Both the position numbers and the translations under genes were made by a program. The notes beneath the pieces were generated by a model. The model searched no databases, was not told the origin of the DNA, and was given only the letters and a program-made list of their open reading frames with translations. Below, in pieces: positions 11,006 to 22,155 of a stretch of 64,000 nucleotides of DNA. The stretch is from Polytrichum commune. Taxonomy: Eukaryota > Streptophyta > Polytrichopsida > Polytrichales > Polytrichaceae. Location: NCBI GenBank assembly GCA_950295325.1, contig OX485807.1, positions 376,501-440,500 on the forward strand. The letters run 5' to 3'. Position 1 is the stretch's first letter. Each line of letters begins with the position of its first letter.

Positions 11006-14000
11006 TCAAGCTCGGTACTCCTTACATCTACTTCCCGATGTACGGGTAGGAAAGAGCTCACCATTCAACGTTTCCAATTGAATTGAATTATTAGGAAAGA
11101 CCTCATAGACAAGGTAAGGTCCTAACCATACCGCATTGAATTTCGCCGGAAATTCAAGCTTTCGTGCGTCTTGAATCATGACCATCATTCCCGGTGTTAG
11201 GGCCCTTCTCTTATGTCGTTTGTCGAAAGTAATCTTTCTCCTTCTTTGGATTGCCTCAATATGTTGAGCCGCCATTCTCCTCCCTTCGTCAAGTGCTTCC
11301 AAATCGGTTAGTCGATTTCGTAAGGATTGACTTTCGGTAAGTCTCGTACTCACGGCCACCCTAAGTGACTCGACTTCATATTCGATTGGTAGTGTCGCTT
11401 CAAGACCATAGACTAAGGAAAATGGTGTAGCACGCGTAGTTACCTTATAGGTTGTACGGTATGCCCAAAGTGCCGCCGTTAGTTTCGTATCCCAATCCCG
11501 CTTCGAGTCTATAACCGTCTTGCGTAGTATACTCACCAAAATTCCGTTAACCCTTTCCGTTTGTCCATTGGTTTGTGGGTGGTAGGGAGTAGTCTTCCGG
11601 TGATCAATTTTAAATTTCTCTGTCATCTCTCGAATCAAGTCATTCAAAAAGTGAGTACCCCTATCGCTTACTAGGATCTTCGGCACCCCGAACCGCGAAA
11701 TTATGTTTTCGTACATAAATGTTGCCGCGTGTTCCGCCGTGTCGGTCTTCACCGCTTTGGCTTCCGCCCACTTGGTGAGGTACTCGGTTGCCACCACAAT
11801 ATATTTCATTCCTTTTGAAGATTGGGGATGGACCTCACCCACATAGTCGATGCCCCATTTTTCGAAAGGAATTAAGGGTAATGATACATGTAAAGGCATC
11901 TCCATTCTAAGGTCGTCTCGGGCATACCGTTGGCAAGCGTCGCATTTCCTTACATAGTCATGGGCGTCCTTAAATAGTGTAGGCCAAAAGTAGCCCGCTC
12001 TAAGTATTTTTTGCCCGGTGAGTTGACCCGAGAAGTGACCGCCGCAAGCGCTATCGTGGCAAGCAATTAAAATCGCTTCAACCTCCGTTTTTGACACGCA
12101 TCGTCGTAAAATACCATCGGACCCCCTTCTAAACAACCTATGGCCCACTACAACAAATTGCCTACTATTTACCCTCACCTTCCTTCTCTCTTCTTTTGTC
12201 CACTCTTTGGGCAACTTGTGGGTTGTTAGAAATTCCACTATGCCCGCATACCACTCCGGTGTAGAAGTGACCACAAAGAGGCTATCATCTACTAACATAT
12301 CATTTACCGGATTTTTTCCTATCTCCTCCGACAACCTAGACAAGTGGTCCGCTTGTAAATGCATACGACCCGGTTTATATTCCACTGTGTAGTCGAATTC
12401 TTCTAATAACAAAACCCACCTAGCTAACCTACCACTTAACTCCGCCTTGTTAATTAGATACTTGATAGCCATGTGGTCAACAAAAAATACAACCGGGTTG
12501 CACATGAGGTAATGCCTAAACTTTTTAACGGAAAACACCATGGCTAGGCACTCCCTCTCCGTTGTAGAGTAGTTTCTTTCGGCGGGGGTCAATTGCTTAC
12601 TCGCATAAGCTATAGGTTGATCCTTCTCTTTTTCTCCCGTTGCTTGACAAAGCGCACTCCCTATTGCCACATTACTAGCATCACAATAGACGTGAAAAGG
12701 TTTACCCCAATTGGGTGGTATCAACACCGGATAGGTGCTCAACCTATCCCGCAATTCCTCAAAGGCTTTTTGACAAGCATCCGTCCACTCGAATTTGACA
12801 TCCTTTTTGAGCAAATGGGTAATGGGCACCGCTATCTTTGAAAAATTAGGAATAAGTTCCCGGTACCATCCCACATGTCCTAACAACTTAGAGATCCCCT
12901 TGGAATTGGTTGGAGTTGCCAAGTCGCTTATGGCCGCAATCTTATCCGGATCGGGTTCTCTACCTTTCTCACTAACAACATAACCCAACAACACTCCCTT
13001 ATTCACTCCCAAAAATGTCTTATCCGGGTTCAATGCTAACCTCATCTTCCTACACCTAACCAATGCCTCCCTAACACAATGTAGGTGATCATCCACATTA
13101 CTTTGTGTGCTAAAATCGTCCACAAAGACGGTCATGGATTTGAACAACAAGTCGGTGAAGATATACATTACTAATCGTTGGAAAGTAGCCGGGGCATTAC
13201 ATAACCCAAATGGCATCACTACCCACACAAAAGTACCCCAAGGTGTAGTAAAAGCCGTTTTATGGATATCTTGGAGGGCTATGGAAATTTGATTATAACC
13301 CGCATACCCATCCATAAAGGTATATCGCGAATGACCTCCAACCTCCTCAAGCAACAAGGTGATAAAAGGTAAGGGGAAGTGATCCTTTTGTGTGCACGAA
13401 TTCAATTTCCTATAGTCGACACAAACCCTTAATTTCCCATTTTTTTTCTTTACTAAGACCATAGGAGAAACCCAATCCGTGATTTCCACCGGCTTGATAA
13501 ACCCGGCCTTCAATAACCTTTCCAATTCCGCTTTCACCAACAATTGCAATTGAGGATTCATCCTCCTCTCCTTTTGTCTAATTGGCCTCGCCCCCGGAAT
13601 TAAAGGAATCCGGTGCTCTACCATTTCCCTAGGAATTCCCTTAAGCTCATCGTAGGACCATGCAAAAGTATCACTAAACTCATCCACCAAATTGCTATAC
13701 TTCCTAACCTCTTTCTCCCCCCATTTGGAGCCCATCTTCATTTGTCGGGTTTTTCCATTCTTTAATTTCACATCCACGTACCGCCAATCCGCTTCCGACA
13801 CATGTGCTTGTTCCTCTTTGTTCCGATACCAATCGGAAGGCACATTGGGGTAATCTTTCACATCTTGACCTACAACTATCCCCGTAGACGTGGTCTTGAA
13901 ATGTAAAGGCTCCTCCAATTTCGATGACTCAATAATCACATCCTCCTCTTGAGTCCCATCTACATGAATTAAACTAACCTCACCCTCTTCCACGTCATCT

Positions 14001-17000
14001 ACCCAAGGTGTTAACCCACCGCTAACCCACTCTTCCTCGGTGAGCACCTCACATGGCTCCAACAATGAGCCCTCTCCTAAACTAACACTAGGAAATTCAC
14101 TCCCTACGCCTACTTGGTGAAATGTAACCATTACATCAACCTCGGACTCGGGGTACTCCCTTAGCCATTGGGCATAATCCCCATTATCCCCATAATTGTA
14201 AAAATTAGGACCTAGACTTCCCGAGCCCGAATCTATAACAACCCTTTGACCTTCGGGATGGACGACTCCCACCAATGCCTTGACAATCTCATTCTCGTTT
14301 AAGTCATCAATTTCCTTCTCCAATGGCAAATACATCTCCTTCTTCATCCATCCTTCTAATGAACCAATGGACACTATGACCCTATTACCCTCCGGACCAT
14401 AAGTGATGGATGGTTTAGGTCCACCCCAATTGACCATAGCATTCGCCATCCGCAACCAAGGCCTACCTAGCAAAATGGGGAAGGTGTCCTTGTTGGAGTG
14501 CATTTTAATGACATGGAAGGTGACCAAGTACTCCTCACCTCCCGTAGTCATTCTACAATCCTTGATCATCCCCAAAGGCGTAGTCGAACTTTGATTTGCC
14601 ATATTTATGACCAAAGGTGAAGGCCCCGTGAGTCCAAGTCCCAATTTTTTCATAGTATCCTCCGGTAGTATATTTAGACTACTCCCTCCGTCGACTAGCA
14701 CATTAGGAACCACCTTATCTACTATAACAACTTCTATTTCTATAGCTTTCACGTCTCTTCCACCTTGTGATTGGATCCTAGCGGCTATTTTAGCTTTCAC
14801 CTTCCTCATCCTCTTGTGTACCGGCATTCCCTCCTTTAATGTTTTCCTTGCCGTGGGTGAAATTTCCAATAGTTGGCCGAAAGTAATATCCGCCTTGAGT
14901 GTACTAAGGTCCGCCCACAAGTCGTACCCGGTAGATCTTTCCACCTTAGAATTACCCACTACGTCGAATTCGTCTACGGGAACCCCCGGTCCTTCCCATT
15001 CACCCACATCGCTATTATCCAAGTCATGTACCGCATTAGTCCTCTCCCTATCTTGTAAAATTATATTTTGCCTCTCCACATCCTTAGTAGCTCTTCTAGC
15101 TACCCTATCCAACTCGGAGAGATTAATCTCTTCATCCGAAGAGTAATTTCCTTGCTCTCCTATTCCTACCTCCAACGGGGCATCCCCTCTCCTAGCCCTA
15201 GTAGTTACCGCTAGTGCAGGTGCTTCTTCAACCACACCCTTACCCTTCACTAACTCATATGTAATAGCATTGGTGTGAGGAGGCCATTGACTTTGCTCCT
15301 CTCCAATTCTCGTTGGGAGAGGAAGCATGTCATCACATGTGGCCTCCAACACTCCATCCATGAACCTAACATCTTGGGAGTTAGATGGTCCCGGATCCGT
15401 TGGAGGCGCTTGTCTCCCGTTACTACCATTAGGTGGAACTCCTTGTCTATTTTGTATTGGAATGTAACCGGTTGTAGTTTGCAAGCCCGCCGGTGGATGA
15501 AAAGTTTGCCTAGCATTACTATGGTCATAGTATAAGTTAGGTGGCCTAAGTTCATTGGCCGGTACTCCTTGTGGCCTAGCACCTCGCATATTATTCCTTG
15601 CTTGTTGTTGTGGATTAGCCACCGGGTAAGGGACATTAATTATTTTGTCCGGTTGGCGACACGTATCCGAGGGATGACTTCCTCCACAATTGCTACAATT
15701 AAACTCTTGACCTTCGGACCAACATTGTCCTTGAGCGTGCCACCTTCCACAAAAGGGATGAAATTCCTTCTTCTCTAAATTTTGGCCACCTTGCCCTCTA
15801 GGTTGTGGTCCTCTATTGCTTCCATTTCCATAGTGAGGTGGCGCTTGACCTCGTTGATTTTGTTGAGGTGGGTTACCGTTTCCTCTTTGGTCACGGTTTT
15901 GTCCACTTCTACAAAATTGACGCGTGTGGCCCGGTTGGCCACATTGGACACACCATAATCCGGAAGAATGCCTACCCGACTCAACCGGGGGTGGAGGCCC
16001 CGGTTGTTGACTCCGGATCATTAATGACATTTGATCCGTGAGGCTTTGCATTTGTTTTATCATAGCCTCTTGGAATCCTAGTTGGCTAGCACCTAGTCTT
16101 CTCTCAACCTCCTCCAAGTGTGGATCCGTTCTAGGGGCCGGTAGTGCCAAAAGAGGTGCCGGTTCCCTAACCGCTAAAGGTCGGGGACCGGTGTCCACAA
16201 TGGCATATGGAATTTGGTTCTCATACTTAGCGGGTTCTACCGCTACCACCCTAGGGCGTATGGGGATGAATTGTGGGATCAATTCATCCTCCCTTCTCCA
16301 TAGCCTTTCGTGATCTTTATCCAAGTTTTCAATATCTCTAGCCGCACGCTTGGCATCCGCCAAGGTCAAGGGATTCCTTTCTAGAACACCCCTAATAGTT
16401 CCGGACTTAAAAAACCCTTGAATGAAAAATTGCTTTAGCGTGTCGTCGTTGAGCATGGTACCCACAAATCTAGTGCACACTAAATCAAACCTCCTAATGT
16501 AAGCCGAAATTTCTTCCTCCCTTCCTTGCTTCAATGACGACAATGCCCTTAATGCGGTACTTTGACCCACTTCCGGCCTAAATTCGTTAAGAAACTCCCT
16601 TTGTAATTGTTCCCATCCCCTAAAATGTCCCTCGGCATGATCCCGATACCATTCATAGGCTTCCCCCTCTAGAGTGGTAGGAAACCACACTAACCAATAA
16701 CCCGGGTCGGTTATGAGGAAGCTAGCCAACCGTTCGATATACCGTTCCATGTGCCGAGAGGGGTCCTCATCCTTGGTCCCATAAAATTTAGGGAGATGAG
16801 ATGGCATATCCATCGCCGCTAAATTTTGTGGAACCACAATTGGTAGGCCTCTTGGCCTAATCAATGGGTCTATTGGAGGTATAGGAGGTATGGGCGGAAT
16901 TGGGGGTATGGGTGGTGGATCCATCCCCCGTTCCTCGGCCATGGTGACCGGTGAACTATTCAACAATCCCCTATCAACTTCTACCGGGAATTCTTCTCTA

Positions 17001-17245
17001 AGTGTGTAATTTTCCGAAGAAGTTTCACCACTCAATTTGGAGGGAGTGATCTCCTCTTCAAGTTGAGCTCCAAGTTCTAAGGTGTCTAGAATTGACCTAG
17101 TCCTAGGTTCGACGTTCAAACAACTCTCTATTCTAACATTATCTTGTTCTAATCTATCACTGATTTTAGAGGACCGCCTCTTTCGAGTAGATTTCTCTAG
17201 TCCTACTATCAAACTTGGTTTTTGTGAGCGAGTCCTACCTTGCAT
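11006..17245 (-). CDS. Gag-pol polyprotein of element 1 (2079 residues, intact)
   Basis: It encodes capsid and replication enzymes in one continuous frame. In order: a proline-rich (IPP)n stretch near residues 107-125; a retrotransposon gag domain near 130-300 (YEWYRD); two zinc knuckles, CVQCGQPGHTRQFC near 431 and CSNCGGSHPSDTC near 516; an aspartic protease with VDGGSSLNI near 850; reverse transcriptase with VFVDDF near 1373; RNase H from YCDASN near 1518 to VDHMAIKYL near 1588; one integrase zinc domain, HDSACGGHF...CDAC near 1728-1766; an integrase core with Asp in GIDYVG near 1798, Asp in VSDRGTHF near 1860 and Glu in GQTERVNG near 1895; then a GPY/F-type end (WLGPYLVYEVF). All catalytic residues I can check are present, with no stops or frameshifts. 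Many overlapping ORFs on the opposite strand are shadows. Confidence 0.95.
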   Translation of the reverse strand: MQGRTRSQKPSLIVGLEKSTRKRRSSKISDRLEQDNVRIESCLNVEPRTRSILDTLELGAQLEEEITPSKLSGETSSENYTLREEFPVEVDRGLLNSSPVTMAEERGMDPPPIPPIPPIPPIPPIDPLIRPRGLPIVVPQNLAAMDMPSHLPKFYGTKDEDPSRHMERYIERLASFLITDPGYWLVWFPTTLEGEAYEWYRDHAEGHFRGWEQLQREFLNEFRPEVGQSTALRALSSLKQGREEEISAYIRRFDLVCTRFVGTMLNDDTLKQFFIQGFFKSGTIRGVLERNPLTLADAKRAARDIENLDKDHERLWRREDELIPQFIPIRPRVVAVEPAKYENQIPYAIVDTGPRPLAVREPAPLLALPAPRTDPHLEEVERRLGASQLGFQEAMIKQMQSLTDQMSLMIRSQQPGPPPPVESGRHSSGLWCVQCGQPGHTRQFCRSGQNRDQRGNGNPPQQNQRGQAPPHYGNGSNRGPQPRGQGGQNLEKKEFHPFCGRWHAQGQCWSEGQEFNCSNCGGSHPSDTCRQPDKIINVPYPVANPQQQARNNMRGARPQGVPANELRPPNLYYDHSNARQTFHPPAGLQTTTGYIPIQNRQGVPPNGSNGRQAPPTDPGPSNSQDVRFMDGVLEATCDDMLPLPTRIGEEQSQWPPHTNAITYELVKGKGVVEEAPALAVTTRARRGDAPLEVGIGEQGNYSSDEEINLSELDRVARRATKDVERQNIILQDRERTNAVHDLDNSDVGEWEGPGVPVDEFDVVGNSKVERSTGYDLWADLSTLKADITFGQLLEISPTARKTLKEGMPVHKRMRKVKAKIAARIQSQGGRDVKAIEIEVVIVDKVVPNVLVDGGSSLNILPEDTMKKLGLGLTGPSPLVINMANQSSTTPLGMIKDCRMTTGGEEYLVTFHVIKMHSNKDTFPILLGRPWLRMANAMVNWGGPKPSITYGPEGNRVIVSIGSLEGWMKKEMYLPLEKEIDDLNENEIVKALVGVVHPEGQRVVIDSGSGSLGPNFYNYGDNGDYAQWLREYPESEVDVMVTFHQVGVGSEFPSVSLGEGSLLEPCEVLTEEEWVSGGLTPWVDDVEEGEVSLIHVDGTQEEDVIIESSKLEEPLHFKTTSTGIVVGQDVKDYPNVPSDWYRNKEEQAHVSEADWRYVDVKLKNGKTRQMKMGSKWGEKEVRKYSNLVDEFSDTFAWSYDELKGIPREMVEHRIPLIPGARPIRQKERRMNPQLQLLVKAELERLLKAGFIKPVEITDWVSPMVLVKKKNGKLRVCVDYRKLNSCTQKDHFPLPFITLLLEEVGGHSRYTFMDGYAGYNQISIALQDIHKTAFTTPWGTFVWVVMPFGLCNAPATFQRLVMYIFTDLLFKSMTVFVDDFSTQSNVDDHLHCVREALVRCRKMRLALNPDKTFLGVNKGVLLGYVVSEKGREPDPDKIAAISDLATPTNSKGISKLLGHVGWYRELIPNFSKIAVPITHLLKKDVKFEWTDACQKAFEELRDRLSTYPVLIPPNWGKPFHVYCDASNVAIGSALCQATGEKEKDQPIAYASKQLTPAERNYSTTERECLAMVFSVKKFRHYLMCNPVVFFVDHMAIKYLINKAELSGRLARWVLLLEEFDYTVEYKPGRMHLQADHLSRLSEEIGKNPVNDMLVDDSLFVVTSTPEWYAGIVEFLTTHKLPKEWTKEERRKVRVNSRQFVVVGHRLFRRGSDGILRRCVSKTEVEAILIACHDSACGGHFSGQLTGQKILRAGYFWPTLFKDAHDYVRKCDACQRYARDDLRMEMPLHVSLPLIPFEKWGIDYVGEVHPQSSKGMKYIVVATEYLTKWAEAKAVKTDTAEHAATFMYENIISRFGVPKILVSDRGTHFLNDLIREMTEKFKIDHRKTTPYHPQTNGQTERVNGILVSILRKTVIDSKRDWDTKLTAALWAYRTTYKVTTRATPFSLVYGLEATLPIEYEVESLRVAVSTRLTESQSLRNRLTDLEALDEGRRMAAQHIEAIQRRRKITFDKRHKRRALTPGMMVMIQDARKLEFPAKFNAVWLGPYLVYEVFPNNSIQLETLNGELFPTRTSGSRCKEYRA

Positions 17246-18154
17246 TCCATAAGAATCGATCGACCCTCACTTGACCACACATAATCCTAGCAATTCCCCT
17301 CTTAATATTTTCACTTGTCTTGGTGTGGTTATAATTTTTTTAGGAGGTGAGGAAAAGAACCTGCAAGCCCACTTAGGTGAAAGAATCCCAATAGGGGATA
17401 GGCATGTTCATGTTAATTTTTTGGTTAAGTCGGAGCATCATCTCCGCACCTTCCCGCAAATTAACACTCACCACAATACCGATTGTGAGGGGGTGACCTT
17501 CCGAGTAGATTATGTTAAAAGTCGAGGCTTCACCCTTCAACTTCTCACACCATCCACAATTCGGGAATTACCCTCTACAACGGATAACAACAATCACGAG
17601 TACAAAAGGCATTCCTTAATTAGTTAATGAGTTCACTTTGAAGAAATAAACATACCTTGAGCAATCGCATCCCCCTGTGAGTTAGCACTCCCCTCAATCG
17701 TGACTAAATGTAACAACACCATAAACTTTGTGAAATATTAATTTAATCTAGAGCATGAAATGACAACTCCCAAAACTTTGAGACTCACCCCGAGGTGAGT
17801 GTCAAAGTTCAATGTCCTAAGGTGAATTTACCCTCTAATGTTTTAATGAGCTACTCGGTTATAGGTTCCTTTTAAGTTCTTAGCAAATTCCCAAAAAGGT
17901 TGAGGACGTACCTTCGCCGCGCTCCTTCCTCAAAAATGAATTTGCGTAATTGACAATGCAATTCATTCCAAGGAATAGTTGAAATACAATGAATTCAAAT
18001 GTAACCCAAAGAGAGAATACTTACCGAGTTTCGGGTGCTCCTTCGCTTCTCTCAAGTTTGTGTCTCCAATTTTTCCTAGTTGCCTCCAAGTCTCCTAGTC
18101 GCCTCCAAGTCTTGTAACTACCTTCCGGTTCGCTCCCGGCGGACGCACCAATTA
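17246..18154 (-). other. Leader of element 1 between LTR and gag
   Basis: About 0.9 kb between the LTR with its PBS and the gag start. A plus-strand frame of 118 codons (17271-17627) has no recognisable domain and is treated as chance. No other feature is seen. Confidence 0.5.
18133..18150 (-). promoter_or_regulatory. Primer-binding-site candidate of element 1
   Basis: On the minus strand TGGTGCGTCCGCCGGGAG starts four bases after the LTR end, in the correct place and orientation for first-strand priming. The following GCGAACC resembles the complement of a tRNA T-loop. I could not identify the tRNA. Confidence 0.55.
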
Positions 18155-19761
18155 TGTGAGGCCAAACCCCCACCCTTAAGCGTCCGTAGTCCGAGTAGTG
18201 GGTTTGGGCTCACATTCTTCCGCGGTATTGGATTTGGACTTGGATGAGTCCATAGTGCAAGGTTCACCCTTCAAGTGGTCTTGGATTTAACTAGCTCCTT
18301 CATAAACCCAGCTCCTTCATAAACCCAGCTTCTTAGCTTCTAACTAAACAAACCCAGCTCCTTCATAAACCCAGCTCCTTCATGAACCCAGCTCCTTAGC
18401 TTCTAACTAAACAAACCCAGCTCCTTCATAAACCCAGCTCTTTACTTTCTAACTAAACAAACCCAGGTCCTTCATAAACCCAGCTCTTTACTTTCTAACT
18501 AAACAAACCCAGCTCCTTCATAAACCCAGCTCCTTCATGAACCCACAACTTTGTAGTTGTAATCCCCAACTACCTCACTAATTATTCAAGCCCTTAACTA
18601 ATCTTCCTACCTAATTTCCCTAATTCTACTAACAACCCCTTTCTAATCACACAATTCTTCTCTAATCCTAAAATCCTAAAATCCTAGAGAGGAGAGGGGG
18701 AGAGAGAATTTCCTAACTTCACTAAGACTAACTAATCCACACAAGTATATTTTTGCACTCATCACAACATCAAGTGCTCAACTCTTAAACATGGAACTTG
18801 CAACCACGTGTATTCAAAACATGAACTTTAAGTACCACAAATTGGAATCATGAATTAACTTTAAAATCCTTCACGTCAACACTAATTCTACCAAGAGGTC
18901 AAGCCCTCTTCAAGGCTAACAAGCCTTGGCTCTCAAACTAAAAACTAAGCACACACATGTGCTCCAATATGGCTTCCCACACCCACACTTATAACTCGTG
19001 GGGTGCCTTGGAGCACAAAGGAAAGAGAGGATGAGTGAGGGAAGAATGAGGGATTATATAGTAAGCTTGAGGGGGTGAGCACCCTCAAGGCTCACGATAA
19101 GCCCTTGAGATTTCCTCCTACTTAGTAGGCGCCAATCCTATCTTCTAAGCCTTCCTCCCTCAAATGATCAACAAGGATCCTAATTCGAACATTTAACTAG
19201 CCTTGGCTTTCTACCTACCACACTTTACCAAACTTGGGATGCTTCAACCCAAACTTAGCCTCCTTCGCTTTCCGCCGCCATAACTTTCTCCCCTTACTTT
19301 CCCAAATCGTCGCTCACCACTTAATTCAAACCACGATGCTTAACTCGTGATTTGATTGGTGCTTTGAGAATTTGCTTATCCTCCACCTTGCATTCTTCCT
19401 TGGGCCTTCCCCATTAAGTGGCCATGATGAGGTGGTCCACTTGTGCGCTCCATGTGATCCTCCATTCATCCCAATTCGAATGCACTTGCCTCTTGAGTCA
19501 CTTTGGTTGTCTCCATCCATTTGTACTAGCCTACTCACTAACTACTCAATCCAAGTTCTCCTTACCTATCCTCATTCGCTCAAATCCTTCCGAAGGTAAA
19601 AACACAATAACAACTCACATCCTAGCCTCTTACAACATGGTACTTCTAAGACTAACATTTCATTCTTTTTATATTTTTGTGAAGTAACATGCTACTTCAA
19701 AGTGCATCAACTAACGTTTCAAGGGTCTAAGACTAAATGTGGGCACCCTTTTGGGCTCACA
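18155..19761 (-). repeat. Element 1 5' LTR (1607 bp, internally deleted)
   Basis: Compared with the other LTR it lacks about 268 bp (equivalent to 9058-9325) and several minisatellite units. The breakpoint shows a CT microhomology. The missing part includes the TATA-like motif, the hairpin and the AATAAA on the coding strand. The rest appears essentially identical to the 3' LTR. Confidence 0.88.
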
Positions 19762-20170
19762 TGGTAGGTTCAAAAGAAGCAATTGCTTCTTTGACCAGCT
19801 GTGGGTGCAGCACTCCCCAAGAGACTGAAGTTACAAAGTCTTCAAGGTGAAGGGCCTTCAAGACCCCTCTTTCTTCTGGGGTAAGTTTGTAATTGAGGTC
19901 AGCATTAGTGCTGAACACGTACAACTCTGTGTGCTCTGCCTCTAGTCCTCGCTTCATGCTTTCTGTGAATTCAGGATTCTTCTCCCACTCCGATACTGCA
20001 CTCTTCAGAATTGTTTGGAAAACATGGAATTTGCAAGTTTGGAAGTACCACTGGGACTTACCAAGGTTCCAGTGCACTTTAGAGAAAGCTTTGAGGCAAG
20101 CAAGCTGCACCCCCTTCCAAAATCTGCCATCCTCGTCCAACTTGGGCTGATACTGATTCGGACACTCCAT
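19757..20170 (-). pseudogene. ORF cut off by element 1, function unknown
   Basis: A 137-codon frame whose last two codons fall inside the element 1 LTR, so the real C-terminus was removed by that insertion or by a rearrangement. The visible end contains LEDFVTSVSWGVLHPQLV, which I do not recognise with confidence. It may be a 3' accessory ORF of element 2, since it lies on the same strand downstream of its pol, or a fragment of another element. No continuation is found left of element 1. Confidence 0.4.
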
Positions 20171-22155
20171 GGAAACCGCTTTCTTCCCGCTGAATCTGCC
20201 TAGCCTTCAACTGAATCCCGTGCAAACCTCTCCCAGTCTGTTGAATGTTGCAACTGCTGATTGTCAGGTTCAAAATTGTGAGATCTGCTGGGGTGTTTCT
20301 CTTTGTTGCTGAAGAGTTGTTCAGCTGACACAAGGTGGTTAAGTTTTCTTGATTGTGGCGGTTGGAGAGGAAGGGTCAGCTGGACAACTTGTCTCAGCTG
20401 GTCCTGTGTGCGCAGCTGGTGGGGCCCATAAATTTGAATTCGAGGTAAACTCTTTACGTTTCCTTTTTCTTTTGCTTCTGAAGTTGTTTTCTTTCGTCCT
20501 TACTGACTGTGTGCAAGTGGGTTGACACAGGTTTTGCTAGCTACTTCTGTGGGATTCCCCACTTCGGTGGGTTGAATCCCCAATTTTCTTGGGGTCCACT
20601 TGTTGGACCCCTCCAATAAAACCAAAATTGGAGTTCTCCTTTGAAATTTGTTCTTAAGTGTATATAAAGTTGATATAAATTTTACTTCTGGTATTTTGGT
20701 TCAGTCCAGGTTGTTTAGTTGAGTATTTGTTGTCAAAATTTGAGGGCTATTTGTGGATGAGCTTGTATGGCCTGTGAGAGTGCCTTGGGTTTGGTAACAT
20801 CTTTTGAATTTTCGGTTGCAGCAGATAGCTCTTAATGTTTGACACTTCTCCTTCCACGTATAAAACTCCCTTCCGTTTTTACCACAGAATCACTACTGGG
20901 TACGCTTACGGTTGTTCCCCCTAACAGTGTTCCTCCCGCATGGGTTTACCAACTCTCCCGAATTTACAAGACTGTACTGTAATTTTGACTGAGGCTTCGT
21001 TCATTCATCCCTGCCTCATAAATTTTCTCACTCCTGGTATTTTGTTGATACTGCATCCTCTTCCAATTCCCTTCAAAGTTCATTCATCAGTTGCACACAA
21101 AACTTTAAACTTCATTCAGTAGTTGCGTTGGATAGACTTCATTCGGTGATTGTACGCAGTCCAAAAGCTCCATTCAAACCGTGCATTCTCGTAACTTACG
21201 TCCAATAACCCGATTCCATACCCATCCTTCGTGTTTGTTGGAACTCCTTCCATTTCTTAAATTTACATTTACTTTGTCTTTTCTGACACGTCATCCATCT
21301 CTTATTGACTGGAAACTTCATCTGATCACTGGTTTCGATAAAACTTCGGTTGGATGTGGTTCGTCGAGTCTGCACTTCTTCATCCAGAATTGTTGCATGT
21401 CGTTGCACCCTATAAACTTCATCCAATTGTGCCTGATATAAAGTGAAAACTTTATTCGGTGTTGCAGTCTTAAAACTTCATCCATTAGTTGTACTCCAGA
21501 ACTTCATCCAGTGGCTATATGTGATCACTTTTCCGACTTCCTCATCTTAGAATAATACTTCGTTCGGACTCTGCTCTCAATAAAACTTTGCTCAGCTGGG
21601 CAGGTGACCACGCGACATCCAGCTGTACCTCGTACGGCCGCGTTTATCAATTGACTTCATCCCTTGAAACATAAAACTTCACTCCTTGTAAAAAAAACTT
21701 CGTGCTACATTCCTCCGTGCATCCTTCAGAACTTCCTCTAGTCACTATGTCTGATATAACTCCCTCCATGTGCTGCATTTGTTAGGCCGATGCGTCATCC
21801 TAGATCATTCACTTGCGTATCAAGGTTTGTTCTCTTTTAAGGCTTCTCCCCTTTGCTCATCCTAATTCCATTTCCTAAAATGTGATCCGTCCTGAGTGCT
21901 TATGTGTCCTAAGTGGCATCTCCATTCTACATACAAAATTCGTTTTCCCTTCCATAACCTCTAGATGGGAGGTTGGTCACCCTTGGTTCAATTTTATCTC
22001 TCTCAAGCTTACGGCTTCCCTATCTATGTCTAAGATTTTGTGGTCATTAATCTAATCCTATTCATGTTGACGGTACTATGGGAACTCTCACTGGTTTACT
22101 ACTCCAGTGGTTTGTTCTAGGCGAGCTTCCACCTAGGGCTTTTCCCCTAAATCTT
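20171..22155. other. Non-coding 3' region of element 2 (or unrelated spacer)
   Basis: No gene-length frame. Between about 21060 and 21560 a degenerate motif AACTTCATYC recurs many times, like an eroded tandem repeat. A purine-rich AGGGGAAAAG lies on the minus strand near 22130, but no LTR follows it. No sequence matching the right LTR of element 2 (TGTGGAGGGCACC) is found here. Confidence 0.4.

Larger units (their letters stand above)
8920..19761 (-). mobile_element. Ty3/gypsy LTR retrotransposon, element 1, apparently young
   Basis: Two LTRs (8920-10944 and 18155-19761) enclose one intact gag-pol ORF read on the minus strand. In the shared parts the LTRs are almost identical (differences seen: one C/T, one length change in a C run, and one large deletion), which points to a recent insertion. 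The domain order protease, RT, RNase H, integrase marks Ty3/gypsy. There is no chromodomain, and similarity to element 2 and the Tat/Ogre-type branch is my inference. The expected 5-bp TSD is absent: ACAAC lies on the left and TGGTA on the right. Confidence 0.9.

Noticed and set aside
14607-15146. 179-codon plus-strand ORF opposite element 1
   Set aside because: Antisense shadow of the intact gag-pol frame; low-complexity Ser/Thr composition.
22125-22150. Polypurine tract and left LTR of element 2 at the purine run
   Set aside because: The sequence beyond it does not match the right LTR (no TGTGGAGGGCACC), so it cannot be confirmed.
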